A stretch of 64,000 bases of DNA. Origin: Streptomyces sp. SN-593. GTDB taxonomy: Bacteria > Actinomycetota > Actinomycetes > Streptomycetales > Streptomycetaceae. Under the pieces are notes generated by a model, which worked only from the letters and a program-made list of their open reading frames with translations, did no database searches and was not told the DNA's origin. This document shows positions 17,185 to 25,387 of the stretch, one piece after another. Location: the NCBI RefSeq assembly GCF_016756395.1, contig NZ_AP018365.1, positions 2,053,501 to 2,117,500 on the forward strand, read 5' to 3'. Position 1 is the first letter of the stretch; every line of letters starts with the position of its first letter. A program made the position numbers and the translations under genes.

Positions 17185-20100
17185 GGTTTCGCCTGAACAC
17201 CGCTGTCTCCGGAGCCCGCTCCGGCCCACGGGTGCGCTCTGTCGGGCACGCCCTGCTCGTGTACTGCAAGGGCGAACCGGACCCGCAGGTGATGACCTTC
17301 ACCAGGGGTCTCGCACACGATCCGCAGCACCAAGTGGTGGTGGTGGACCTCCCTCCCGGTGCCGATCGCCGCGAGTGGGAGGCGGTGCCGAAGGCGCTGC
17401 CCGACCGACCGGGCGGAGTACGGCTGGTCTTCAGCCGCGGAATGCCGCGTCAGGCGCGCGTCCTCGGCCAGGCGGTCGCCGACCGGCTGGGCAGCGTGGC
17501 GCTGGTGCCCGACGGCGTGGTGCGCAGCATCCCCCAGGGCGGGCTGTTCGTCCCGCACGGCAACGGCGTCGGATGGCTGAGGTACCGCCCCCAGCGCGCG
17601 GCCGCCTATGACTCGCGCAGGTTCCCCAAGCCCACCTGGGAGTACGCCGTCGCCGACCGGCCGTGGAGCGCCGCGCCCCACGCCGTGGTCGAGCCCACCT
17701 CCAGCGGGATCTGGTTGCGCAGCCATTCGCCGGACACCGACGGCGGCGGACACTGGCTGGTCGACAGGATCGCCAGCAGCACAGAGGTGCTGACCGTGGT
17801 CGTCGGCAGTCCCGGTGGCCCGCCGGTGGAATTGGCCGATGCTCTGCGGGTGTGGCACAGCGTGCTGCCCTCCGCCCGGCGCCGGCTGCGTTTCGTGCAG
17901 CTCGGGCCGGTGACCCTGCCGAACGGCGTCGACTCTCTCGGGCAGGGCCTGGCCGACGGCATCGGCGAGCAGGCCGTCTTCTACACCGGGTTGCCCGCAC
18001 CGTCGCACGCGGGCGCCAACTCGCCGCGCATCGAGGTCCCCAGTCGCGACGGCAGCGCCGCCTGGCGGCCGTTCGCCGGCGAAATCGTGTACTCCCCCGC
18101 AACGGGAGCCGCCGCCCCGCCACCCGAGTTGCTCGGTATCCGCTCACCGGTCACTCATCTTCCCGATCCCGCGGGCCGGGTCTTCCCGTACGGGCACGGC
18201 ACCGTTCTGGAGATCGTGCAGAGCGGGCTGTGGCTGCGGCCCCCAGCCGAACCCACCGAGGGGGACCGTGTTCGCCGGATAACCGCCGCGCCAGGCCGCG
18301 CGGTGATCCTCTACGACCGCGGCGCTGCCGAGGGCTCCGAGACGCTTCGCGGCCTCGCCGAGGACATGCTGCGCCAACTCGACCCGGCCCTTCGGGACGC
18401 CTTCCGGGTCGCCCCCGCGGACGCGCCCGGCGCGGCTCTCGGTTGGGGGGAGCACGCATGGTGGGCCTCGCAGCCGAGCACCCGAGGGGAGGGCTCGTAC
18501 TCCCTTGGCGTCGCGCGCGACCTGCTCGACGACCCGGACACCAGAGACTGCCCGGGCATCCGCAGCCCGATCGCCACAGGGGGGCCGGCAGGGCGACAAC
18601 ACGACAGCACGGCGGACGGCGGTGTTTCGACGCACATGCAGACGTCCGCAGACGTCGCAGGCTCGACGATCACCAGGACAGGGGGCGCGTTCGCCGCGGC
18701 CCCGACTCCACAGCCGTACGATCCCCCGCCGGCCTCCGCAGCTGGCACTCCGGCCGACTCGGCGGAGGTCCGCCCAGCCGCAGCCGGGGCTGGCAACGGC
18801 GCTCCCGTGCCACGCCGGCAGGAAATCCCCGGAGGGGCGCCGGACAGGGACAGCAGCGTGGAACCCCCGGTCCGGCAGCCGCCGTCCGCGCCCCCTGGGC
18901 AAGGCGGGCCGCCCACCCCCGTACCGGCCGGTCGTCCACCGACCCCATCGCCGGGTACTGGCGGGGTCCGGCCGGGTGAGGCCGGTCACACCGGCGACGG
19001 TCAGCCGGGCGTGAGCCGGGCCGGACAGCCTGGACCGTTCGGCTCCGCCGGCATCTCGCTCCTGTCCGCACCGGCGCCCTCGGCGCCGGACGGCAGCCGC
19101 GCGGCACCCCCGCCGGAGAGGGCGCAAACGGTCCCGCACGGCAGGAGCGAACCGGCTGAGTCCTCATCTCGGGAGGGCCGGTTCGCACCACCGCCGCCGT
19201 CCGACCCCGCCGGTCCCCCGCGGCAGATCCAGCCCACCGCGCCGTCTGCCCCGCCAGCCCCCGCTTCGCCGCACCGTACGACGGAGGGCGCGCCGCCCGT
19301 CGCCGCGCCCGCCCCGCCACCGGCCACTACTGCCGCGGGAACGGATTCGGTTTCCGCACCCCAGTCGCGCGCCCCGTCCGCGCCTGCCCCACTGCCCATC
19401 GGCATCCGACTGGTTTCGTCGGACGACCGGTCCGGGGTGCCCTCTGCTGCCACACCGGACGCCGGCGGCGGAACTGCGCCGCCGTCGGCACCGTCCGCTG
19501 CGGCACCTTCCGGCGGGAGCGGCGCGTCGGGGAGCATGGCACCGGGGTCGGCTGCCGCGCGGCAGCCGACGCCGGGTGTGCGGGTCGAACCGGTCCCGGC
19601 GCCGGGCGCCACCGCGGTTCCGACCGCCGCGGGGGCCGAGAAGGAACGCGCCTGGCTGCGCAAGACCTTCAACGCGCAGTTCAGCGCGCTGTCCGGCTCC
19701 GTCTCGCGGGTGCTGTCGGAGTCTCCCGGGCTGCGGTCGGTCTCCCGCGAGGCGACCGCCGACTCGATGACCGACTTCGTGGCTGTACGGCTCTACCTCG
19801 GCGGCGATCGGCGGCAAGTCGACGCCGCGGTGCGCGGCGCCACCGTGGGCCCGCACGTGCCGCTGGCCCGCTGTGTGACGTCTGGTCTGCGGCGACTGCC
19901 CTCGTACCGGGGGCCGGCACTTCTGCACGCCCGGGCGCGGGCAGAAGAACTGGCGTGGTTCAAGGAGGGGAGGGTCCTCACGGAATGGTCGTTCTGCACC
20001 GCTTCGACCGAGCCCTACCAGGTACCGGAGGGGTACGCGATCTTCCTGATTTGGTCGATGACGGCGCGCCGCACCCGCCTACTGGACCCCGCGCACGCCC

Positions 20101-20435
20101 ACCGCGTGGTGTTCGAACCGGGAACCCGCTTCAAGGTGCTGCCTCCCGAGCCGGACGAGCCCACCCTCGTACTGCTGCGGGAGGCGTCCGCGGCGGAGGG
20201 GGCCGAGCCGGGCTCGGCGCCGGGCGGGAGGTCCGCGCCGCTCGACGGCCTGGCTCGGTCGGGGCTCCTCAAGACCCTCCGACAGCTGCGTGACGCTCGA
20301 ACCGCGGCCTCCTCGGAGACCGAGGAGACCGCCGGTCCTCCTGCCGAAGCCCCTCCGGGCCTGCTGCCGCCGCACGCGGTGCACGGCCGTCACTCCACGT
20401 CACCGGCATCACCGAGCAAGGGAGCACACGAGTGA
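17181..20435 (+). CDS. tandem alpha/beta-repeat protein with ART-like C-terminal domain (paralogue 1)
   Basis: 1084 aa, start overlapping eccB as ATGA. No signal peptide or membrane helix, so probably cytosolic. Residues about 1-430 contain two related alpha/beta repeats. Repeat 1 ends in GGLFVP then GWLRYRP, repeat 2 in AAWRPF, and a later strand reads SGLWLRP; the same motifs occur in the proteins at 31438-33597 and 38958-41435. Residues about 450-810 are a Pro/Ala/Ser-rich linker. The last ~270 residues look like an ADP-ribosyltransferase fold: LPSYRGP (R of R-S-E), SFCTAS (S), and VVFEPGTRFKVL, but the expected catalytic ExE before VVF is missing, so it may be inactive. It sits inside the eccB-AAA run, suggesting a structural or regulatory part of the system. 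The ART call is from motifs only. Confidence 0.75.
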   Translation: MRFRLNTAVSGARSGPRVRSVGHALLVYCKGEPDPQVMTFTRGLAHDPQHQVVVVDLPPGADRREWEAVPKALPDRPGGVRLVFSRGMPRQARVLGQAVADRLGSVALVPDGVVRSIPQGGLFVPHGNGVGWLRYRPQRAAAYDSRRFPKPTWEYAVADRPWSAAPHAVVEPTSSGIWLRSHSPDTDGGGHWLVDRIASSTEVLTVVVGSPGGPPVELADALRVWHSVLPSARRRLRFVQLGPVTLPNGVDSLGQGLADGIGEQAVFYTGLPAPSHAGANSPRIEVPSRDGSAAWRPFAGEIVYSPATGAAAPPPELLGIRSPVTHLPDPAGRVFPYGHGTVLEIVQSGLWLRPPAEPTEGDRVRRITAAPGRAVILYDRGAAEGSETLRGLAEDMLRQLDPALRDAFRVAPADAPGAALGWGEHAWWASQPSTRGEGSYSLGVARDLLDDPDTRDCPGIRSPIATGGPAGRQHDSTADGGVSTHMQTSADVAGSTITRTGGAFAAAPTPQPYDPPPASAAGTPADSAEVRPAAAGAGNGAPVPRRQEIPGGAPDRDSSVEPPVRQPPSAPPGQGGPPTPVPAGRPPTPSPGTGGVRPGEAGHTGDGQPGVSRAGQPGPFGSAGISLLSAPAPSAPDGSRAAPPPERAQTVPHGRSEPAESSSREGRFAPPPPSDPAGPPRQIQPTAPSAPPAPASPHRTTEGAPPVAAPAPPPATTAAGTDSVSAPQSRAPSAPAPLPIGIRLVSSDDRSGVPSAATPDAGGGTAPPSAPSAAAPSGGSGASGSMAPGSAAARQPTPGVRVEPVPAPGATAVPTAAGAEKERAWLRKTFNAQFSALSGSVSRVLSESPGLRSVSREATADSMTDFVAVRLYLGGDRRQVDAAVRGATVGPHVPLARCVTSGLRRLPSYRGPALLHARARAEELAWFKEGRVLTEWSFCTASTEPYQVPEGYAIFLIWSMTARRTRLLDPAHAHRVVFEPGTRFKVLPPEPDEPTLVLLREASAAEGAEPGSAPGGRSAPLDGLARSGLLKTLRQLRDARTAASSETEETAGPPAEAPPGLLPPHAVHGRHSTSPASPSKGAHE

Positions 20436-23400
20436 TACGGCAGGTGCTGTACGTCACGCCGGACAGGCAGGGCACATACCGGTCGATCGGGGCCGCGCTC
20501 GCCGACGCCAGGGAGGGGGCGCTGATCACGGTGGCGGCAGGCCTGTACGCCGAAACCCTCCACATCACTGCTCCCGTGACAGTGACAGCGCAGGACAGCG
20601 CGAACCCGCCCGAGATCCATGCCGAGTCGGGCAGCACCGTCGTACTGGATGCCGAGGCAGTCCAGCTTGCCCATCTGGTGCTGAGTGGTGCGGATCGGGA
20701 AGCACCAGTGCTCGATGTCCGCAAGGGGCAGGCCGCGTTGGACAGCTGCCGGCTGACGGGCGAGGCGTGGGCGGCAGTGCTGTCCTGGCATGAGGGTGTG
20801 GTGGCGCTACGGGACTGCGAGGTGACCAACGGGCGCGGTGCCGGCATCGTGGTGACCTCCAACCGCTCCAACGTCGTGGAACGCACCCAGGTGGTGGGCG
20901 TCGGCTCCTCAGCCGTGGTGGTGGCCGAGAACGGGCGCCTCACGGTGAGCGGCTGCACCCTGAGCCGTGCCCAGGGCAACGGTGTCTGCGCCAACGGTCA
21001 CAGCTCGGTGGCTGTGGACGACACCCAGATATACGGGTGCGGCAAGCCCTCGCTCGCCGTCGAACAGCACGCGTCGGCCACCCTTCACAATGTACGGGTA
21101 TCCGGCAGCACCAGCCTGGACGCGTATCTGACCGGCGACGGCGAGACTGTGTTGTCGAACTGCCGGTTCATCGGGGCCGGCCAGCAGGCCGTGCACGTGG
21201 GCAAGGGAACGGAGGCGGTCCTGCGGGACTGCGCCGTGGAGGACGCGGGCGAGGTCGCCGTGCAGATCGCCTCCGGCGGACGGGTCCGGCTTCAGGAGTG
21301 CACCCTGTCGAAGGTGCCCGTCGGTGTGGCGGTGGACGCCGACGCCGACGCCGAGTGCACCGGCCTGGTGGTACGCGAGGCCGGTGTCGCGGCGGTGCGG
21401 GTGACCGGTACCGGGCGACTGCACGCCGAGCGGCTGACGGTGGACGGTGGGCGCGGCGCGGGCGGGGTGGTCAGCGACGGCGGCCATCTGGAACTGCGGG
21501 ACGCCGAAGTCACCGCGTTCACCGGCCTGGAGCTGGCCGGAGCGGCGCAGGCCGTTCTCACCGGGGTGCGACTGCGCTCGTCCCACGGCCCGGGGCTGGC
21601 CCTGGCGCACGAGGCGCGGGCGGAGTTGACGGGCTCCTCGGTGAGCGGTTTCGTGACGGTTCAGTCGGACTCCCATCTGGCCGCATGGGACAGCGGGTTC
21701 ACCGACTCCGACAGCGATGGGGTGAGGCTGCTCTCGGGTAGCGGGTTCACCGCGACCGGCTGCCGCGTCTCCGGCGCGCGGGGCCACGGAGTGCACGTCA
21801 CCGCGGGCTGCCGAGCCGAACTCGTGGGCTGCACGGTACGGGAGAACGCCGGGGACGGGGTGCACGCGCGCGGCGACGAGCCGACGGTCCTCACCGACTG
21901 CGATATCCGCGACAACGGCGGGGAGGCGGTGGGAGATCGGGACACTCCGGCACCCGCTGCCGCGCGCCCACCGGGCTCCTCCGGCGGCACGTCCTTGCCC
22001 GGCGGGCCGGCGGAAGGCGGGCCCCGGGACAGAGACGGGGGAGGGGACGGACGGGTCGGCCATGCTCATGTCGTGGGGCCGCTGGCGGAGCTGGACGCGC
22101 TGGTCGGCCTGGGGAGCGTGAAGCGCGAGGTCAACGGACTGATCAACCTCAACAAGATGGCGCAGCGCCGGCTGGAGATGGGGCTGCCGATGCCGCCGAT
22201 GAGCAGGCACCTGGTCTTCGCCGGGCCACCTGGCACCGGCAAGACCACTGTGGCTAGGCTTTACGGCGCGGTGCTGGCGGAACTCGGCATCCTCAGCCAG
22301 GGGCACATCGTCGAGGTGGCCCGCGCGGACCTCGTCGCCCAGATCATCGGCGGAACCGCCATCAAGACCACCGAGGTCTTCAACAAGGCGGTCGGTGGTG
22401 TGCTGTTCATCGACGAGGCGTACACGCTCACCAACCAGTCGCGGGGCTCCGGACCGGACTTCGGCCAGGAGGCCGTCGAGACGCTGATGAAGCTCATGGA
22501 GGACCATCGCGACGAGATCGTGGTGATCGTGGCCGGCTACTCCGCGCAGATGGACCAGTTCCTCGCCTCCAACCCGGGCATGGCCTCCCGTTTCACCCGC
22601 ACGGTGGAGTTCCCCAACTACAGCGCCGACGAGCTGGTGACCATCGTTCGGGGCCTGTGCGGCAAGCATTACTACGAGCTGTCGCCCGACGCACTCAAAG
22701 CGCTGGTGCGCTACTTCGAGGACGTGCCCAAGAGCGACACGTTCGGCAACGGCCGAGTGGCGCGGCAGATCTTCGAGGAGATGATCAGCCGTCAAGCCTC
22801 CCGGCTTGCGGCTGGCCCCCCCAGGCACGACGACGAGTTGAGCGTCCTCCAAGGAGACGACGTTCCCGTCGTCCCCGGCCCGCGCGCTGACGGCGCCAGC
22901 GGCACCGTGGGCGCGGGAGGGCACGATAGCGGATCGGCACTGCACCGGCTCGGTGACTTCACCGGTCAGCAGAACGCCCGGAACGCCGTGTTGACGCGAT
23001 TGAGGCGGCTGGCGGCGGCCCGAGGCAAGGACCGCCCGCCGATGCCTAGGGCTGCCAGCGTGGCACTGGAGGGGCTTCCGGGCTCCGGCCGTGCCGCACT
23101 CGCCGCGCTGTACGCACGGGGCCTGGCCGAGGCCGGAATAGTGCGGCACGGCGCCGTACTGCGGGTACCGCTGTCGCAGGTGCCCGCCCGCTGGCCCGAG
23201 CAGTCCGCAATCCGGTTGCTGTCGGCGGTGGCGGATGCCGCCGGGGGCGTACTGCTCGCGGAGTTCGACCCGGCGTTCGACCACCGCCCGCAGGAGGAGC
23301 GGGACACGGTGCTGGACTCCCTGACAGGCGCGCTCACCGCGCCGGGCGCTCCGGTGGTGGTGCTCAGTGGCGGGCCGCCGATGCTGCCTGTGCTGCGCCG

Positions 23401-23743
23401 CCGCAAAGCGCTGACCGCCACGCTCGCGGAATACGTGCGGCTGGTGCCGTACCCGCCGGCTGAGCTGGCGGAGCTGGCGGACCGAAGGCTGCGTACGCAG
23501 GGCTTCTCTCTGGCACCGGATGGGCGCAGGACGCTGGAGGCGGAGTTCGCCGTGCGGCCGCCGTCCGGCGCGGTCTTCGGCGCGCACCGGCTGGCGGATC
23601 TGCTGGCCGCGCGATGTGAGAACCGTGAGGTCGGCACCGATGAGCTGTACGCCACGGGCGTCGCTGCGGCGCCGGCGGCGACGGTGCCGTCGTCGGCAGG
23701 CCCCGCGCCCGGCTCGGCCGAACCCGTGCCGACCGGCCCGTGA
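20432..23743 (+). CDS. beta-helix-AAA fusion, EccA-like type VII secretion ATPase
   Basis: 1103 aa from a GTG at 20432, overlapping the previous stop as GTGA and preceded by AAGGGAG. Residues about 1-510 are short repeats of ~22-24 residues (for example LRDCEVTNGRGAGIVVTSN), typical of a right-handed parallel beta-helix. After a Gly/Pro linker comes a CbxX/EccA-type AAA domain (about 550-810) with Walker A GPPGTGKTT (Lys604), Walker B VLFIDEAYTL and the region MASRFTRTVEF. A second AAA-like domain (about 850-1080) is degenerate: GLPGSGRAA lacks the Walker A lysine and Walker B reads LLAEFD. Mycobacterial EccA has an N-terminal TPR domain instead; here a beta-helix takes its place. The role is likely cytosolic remodelling of substrate or chaperone complexes. 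Confidence 0.88.
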   Translation: MIRQVLYVTPDRQGTYRSIGAALADAREGALITVAAGLYAETLHITAPVTVTAQDSANPPEIHAESGSTVVLDAEAVQLAHLVLSGADREAPVLDVRKGQAALDSCRLTGEAWAAVLSWHEGVVALRDCEVTNGRGAGIVVTSNRSNVVERTQVVGVGSSAVVVAENGRLTVSGCTLSRAQGNGVCANGHSSVAVDDTQIYGCGKPSLAVEQHASATLHNVRVSGSTSLDAYLTGDGETVLSNCRFIGAGQQAVHVGKGTEAVLRDCAVEDAGEVAVQIASGGRVRLQECTLSKVPVGVAVDADADAECTGLVVREAGVAAVRVTGTGRLHAERLTVDGGRGAGGVVSDGGHLELRDAEVTAFTGLELAGAAQAVLTGVRLRSSHGPGLALAHEARAELTGSSVSGFVTVQSDSHLAAWDSGFTDSDSDGVRLLSGSGFTATGCRVSGARGHGVHVTAGCRAELVGCTVRENAGDGVHARGDEPTVLTDCDIRDNGGEAVGDRDTPAPAAARPPGSSGGTSLPGGPAEGGPRDRDGGGDGRVGHAHVVGPLAELDALVGLGSVKREVNGLINLNKMAQRRLEMGLPMPPMSRHLVFAGPPGTGKTTVARLYGAVLAELGILSQGHIVEVARADLVAQIIGGTAIKTTEVFNKAVGGVLFIDEAYTLTNQSRGSGPDFGQEAVETLMKLMEDHRDEIVVIVAGYSAQMDQFLASNPGMASRFTRTVEFPNYSADELVTIVRGLCGKHYYELSPDALKALVRYFEDVPKSDTFGNGRVARQIFEEMISRQASRLAAGPPRHDDELSVLQGDDVPVVPGPRADGASGTVGAGGHDSGSALHRLGDFTGQQNARNAVLTRLRRLAAARGKDRPPMPRAASVALEGLPGSGRAALAALYARGLAEAGIVRHGAVLRVPLSQVPARWPEQSAIRLLSAVADAAGGVLLAEFDPAFDHRPQEERDTVLDSLTGALTAPGAPVVVLSGGPPMLPVLRRRKALTATLAEYVRLVPYPPAELAELADRRLRTQGFSLAPDGRRTLEAEFAVRPPSGAVFGAHRLADLLAARCENREVGTDELYATGVAAAPAATVPSSAGPAPGSAEPVPTGP

Positions 23744-23971
23744 GCCCTGCCGTGGCTGGGACCCGACACGTACCTCGCGGCGCTCACAGGCCGGGGCAGC
23801 TGCGTACGTTCGCGCGCACCAACGGCACGGACAGGCAGACTTCGCGGACGGTGGGGCACCGACGACTGTACGGACCTCCGCCGCTCCCGGTCGCGGCCCA
23901 CCATGGACGCTGACTGCACGAGTAGCCACGTTCGCACCCCACGGACGCGAACAACGGACGAAAGGAGTGGC

Positions 23972-24301
23972 ATGGCAACCCAAGTCGACATTCAGGGAAT
24001 GACCGCAGCCCAGGGGACGTTCCAGACGGCCTTGGACGAGACCACCGGCTCGTACTCGCAGATGGACGGCCAGATCATGGGCCTCCAGGCGAGCTGGCAG
24101 GGTGACGCCGCGAACATCTACAGCCAGGCCATGCAGGAGTGGCTCTCCGACTTCTCCAGGGTCAACAACGCCCTCCAGCGCATGCTGGAGACCCTCTCGG
24201 CCAACACCCACGTGTACGCCAACGTGCACAGCGACACCAACAGCACCGCTCTCCAGGTAGCCAGCAGCATGCAGAGCGGTGTGACCCTCCCCGGCTTCTA
24301 A
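23972..24301 (+). CDS. esxB: WXG100 protein, EsxB-like
   Basis: 109 aa from the ATG at 23972 (AAAGGAG upstream). It has the WXG100 helical hairpin with the turn motif LQASWQGDA (Trp42) and no signal peptide. A C-terminal helix holds the likely export signal. It is first of a tandem WXG100 pair and probably forms a heterodimer with the next product, the classic substrate of EccC. The 228-base gap before it has no clear promoter. Which member is A or B is a convention; I assign B because it comes first and has the canonical WxG. Confidence 0.88.
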   Translation: MATQVDIQGMTAAQGTFQTALDETTGSYSQMDGQIMGLQASWQGDAANIYSQAMQEWLSDFSRVNNALQRMLETLSANTHVYANVHSDTNSTALQVASSMQSGVTLPGF

Positions 24302-24349
24302 GCCGTCGGCCGGAACTCCCCCACCCGCACCCCGAGAAGGAGTCATTCC

Positions 24350-24640
24350 GTGGCCACCTACAACGTCGACATGTCCCAGGTCGACTTCATCGTCGGCGAG
24401 ATGAACACCATCACCCAGCGCATCAACTCCACACTCACCGACCTCGACAACCAGGCCCGCATCAACCTCAGCGAGTGGACCTCCGACGCTCAGACCGTCT
24501 ACGCCGAGGTGAAGGCGCAGTGGGACGCCGCCGCGTCGGACATGACCCAGAAGGCGGCTCTGGCCACCCGCATGCTCGGCACCATCAACGAATCCTACGG
24601 TGACGGAGAGCGCCAGGGCGTGCGCCTCTGGGGGAAGTGA
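24350..24640 (+). CDS. esxA: WXG100-family protein, EsxA-like
   Basis: 96 aa from a GTG at 24350 with GAGAAGGAG upstream, 48 bases after the previous gene. It is a helical hairpin of WXG100 length. The turn motif is SEWTSDA (Trp43), so the glycine of WxG is replaced by serine. It likely pairs with the EsxB-like product before it. The next gene starts seven bases after its stop. Confidence 0.85.
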   Translation: MATYNVDMSQVDFIVGEMNTITQRINSTLTDLDNQARINLSEWTSDAQTVYAEVKAQWDAAASDMTQKAALATRMLGTINESYGDGERQGVRLWGK

Positions 24641-24647
24641 GTAGGCG

Positions 24648-25235
24648 GTGACCGTAACCATCCCGGAGTTCTACACGTGGACCTCCAAGAACCCCGACGG
24701 CGACACGGTGGACTCCGGACCGGGGACATACAACTCGGCAGCGGGGAAGTTCGACCCTCCCGCTGTTCCACCCAAGAGCGACACGGCCGGTACCACGAAG
24801 GTCGACACCGACGCCCTGGACCTGTTCGCGGGCAACATGGACAAGCTCGTGAAGCCGGTGCAGGACGCCCTGGCCTACGTGCGGGACAACGTGGACGTCC
24901 GGGCCGGAGCCTTCTACCACGGCAACAAGATCCGGGCCGACGCCAACGGGCCCAACGGTGACGACGGACTCAAGAAGTCGGTGCTCCTGACCCTCGGAGA
25001 CCTTGCCTCGGGTCTTTCCGACATCGCTGTGGGGGTCCGGGAGCTGTCCGCGAAGTACAAGTCGATCCACGATGGCAGTGTGCTCTCCGCGACGGACGTG
25101 CAGAACGCCATGGTGGCCTCGCAGAGTGACTTCGACAGCCTCATGAAGGATGGCGGCGGGAGCAGCGCGAGTGCCAGCGGCAGCGGCAGCGGCAGCGGCA
25201 GCGGCAGCGGCAGCGGCAGCGGCAGCGGCAGCTGA
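24648..25235 (+). CDS. small type VII-associated protein with (Ser-Gly)9 tail
   Basis: 195 aa from a GTG at 24648, tightly behind the esx pair. I do not recognise a named family. Residues about 55-165 are helical, with no WxG motif, and look like a WXG-type or ESAT-6-like helical hairpin (TDALDLFAGNMDKLVKPVQD, then LLTLGDLASGLSDIAVGVREL). The C-terminus is a run of nine Ser-Gly pairs encoded by a perfect hexamer repeat. The position between esxA and the 1104-aa WXG-type protein suggests a co-secreted partner or dedicated chaperone of that protein. Confidence 0.7.
   Translation: MTVTIPEFYTWTSKNPDGDTVDSGPGTYNSAAGKFDPPAVPPKSDTAGTTKVDTDALDLFAGNMDKLVKPVQDALAYVRDNVDVRAGAFYHGNKIRADANGPNGDDGLKKSVLLTLGDLASGLSDIAVGVRELSAKYKSIHDGSVLSATDVQNAMVASQSDFDSLMKDGGGSSASASGSGSGSGSGSGSGSGSGS
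25176..25229 (+). repeat. (AGCGGC)9 tandem hexamer
   Basis: Nine perfect copies of AGCGGC at the very end of the 195-aa gene, encoding Ser-Gly nine times, followed by one Ser and the stop. Slippage would change tail length in frame by two residues per unit. Confidence 0.95.
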
Positions 25236-25387
25236 TCGTCGCTCACGGCGGGCGTCGGCGATCCCACTGGGCCATCGGCGCCTGTCGGCGCATCTGGCCT
25301 GCCGACGTGGTGGGGGTGAGCGGCCACGGCGCTCCCCCCATCCCCCGCCGGACGATCGGGTGGCGGCCAAGATACGACGGGAGCGGC

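Noticed and set aside
20909-24661. 1250-codon minus-strand frame
   Set aside because: Antisense to the beta-helix/AAA gene and the esx pair, which have clear domains; the product is low-complexity Arg/Gly/Val/His-rich.
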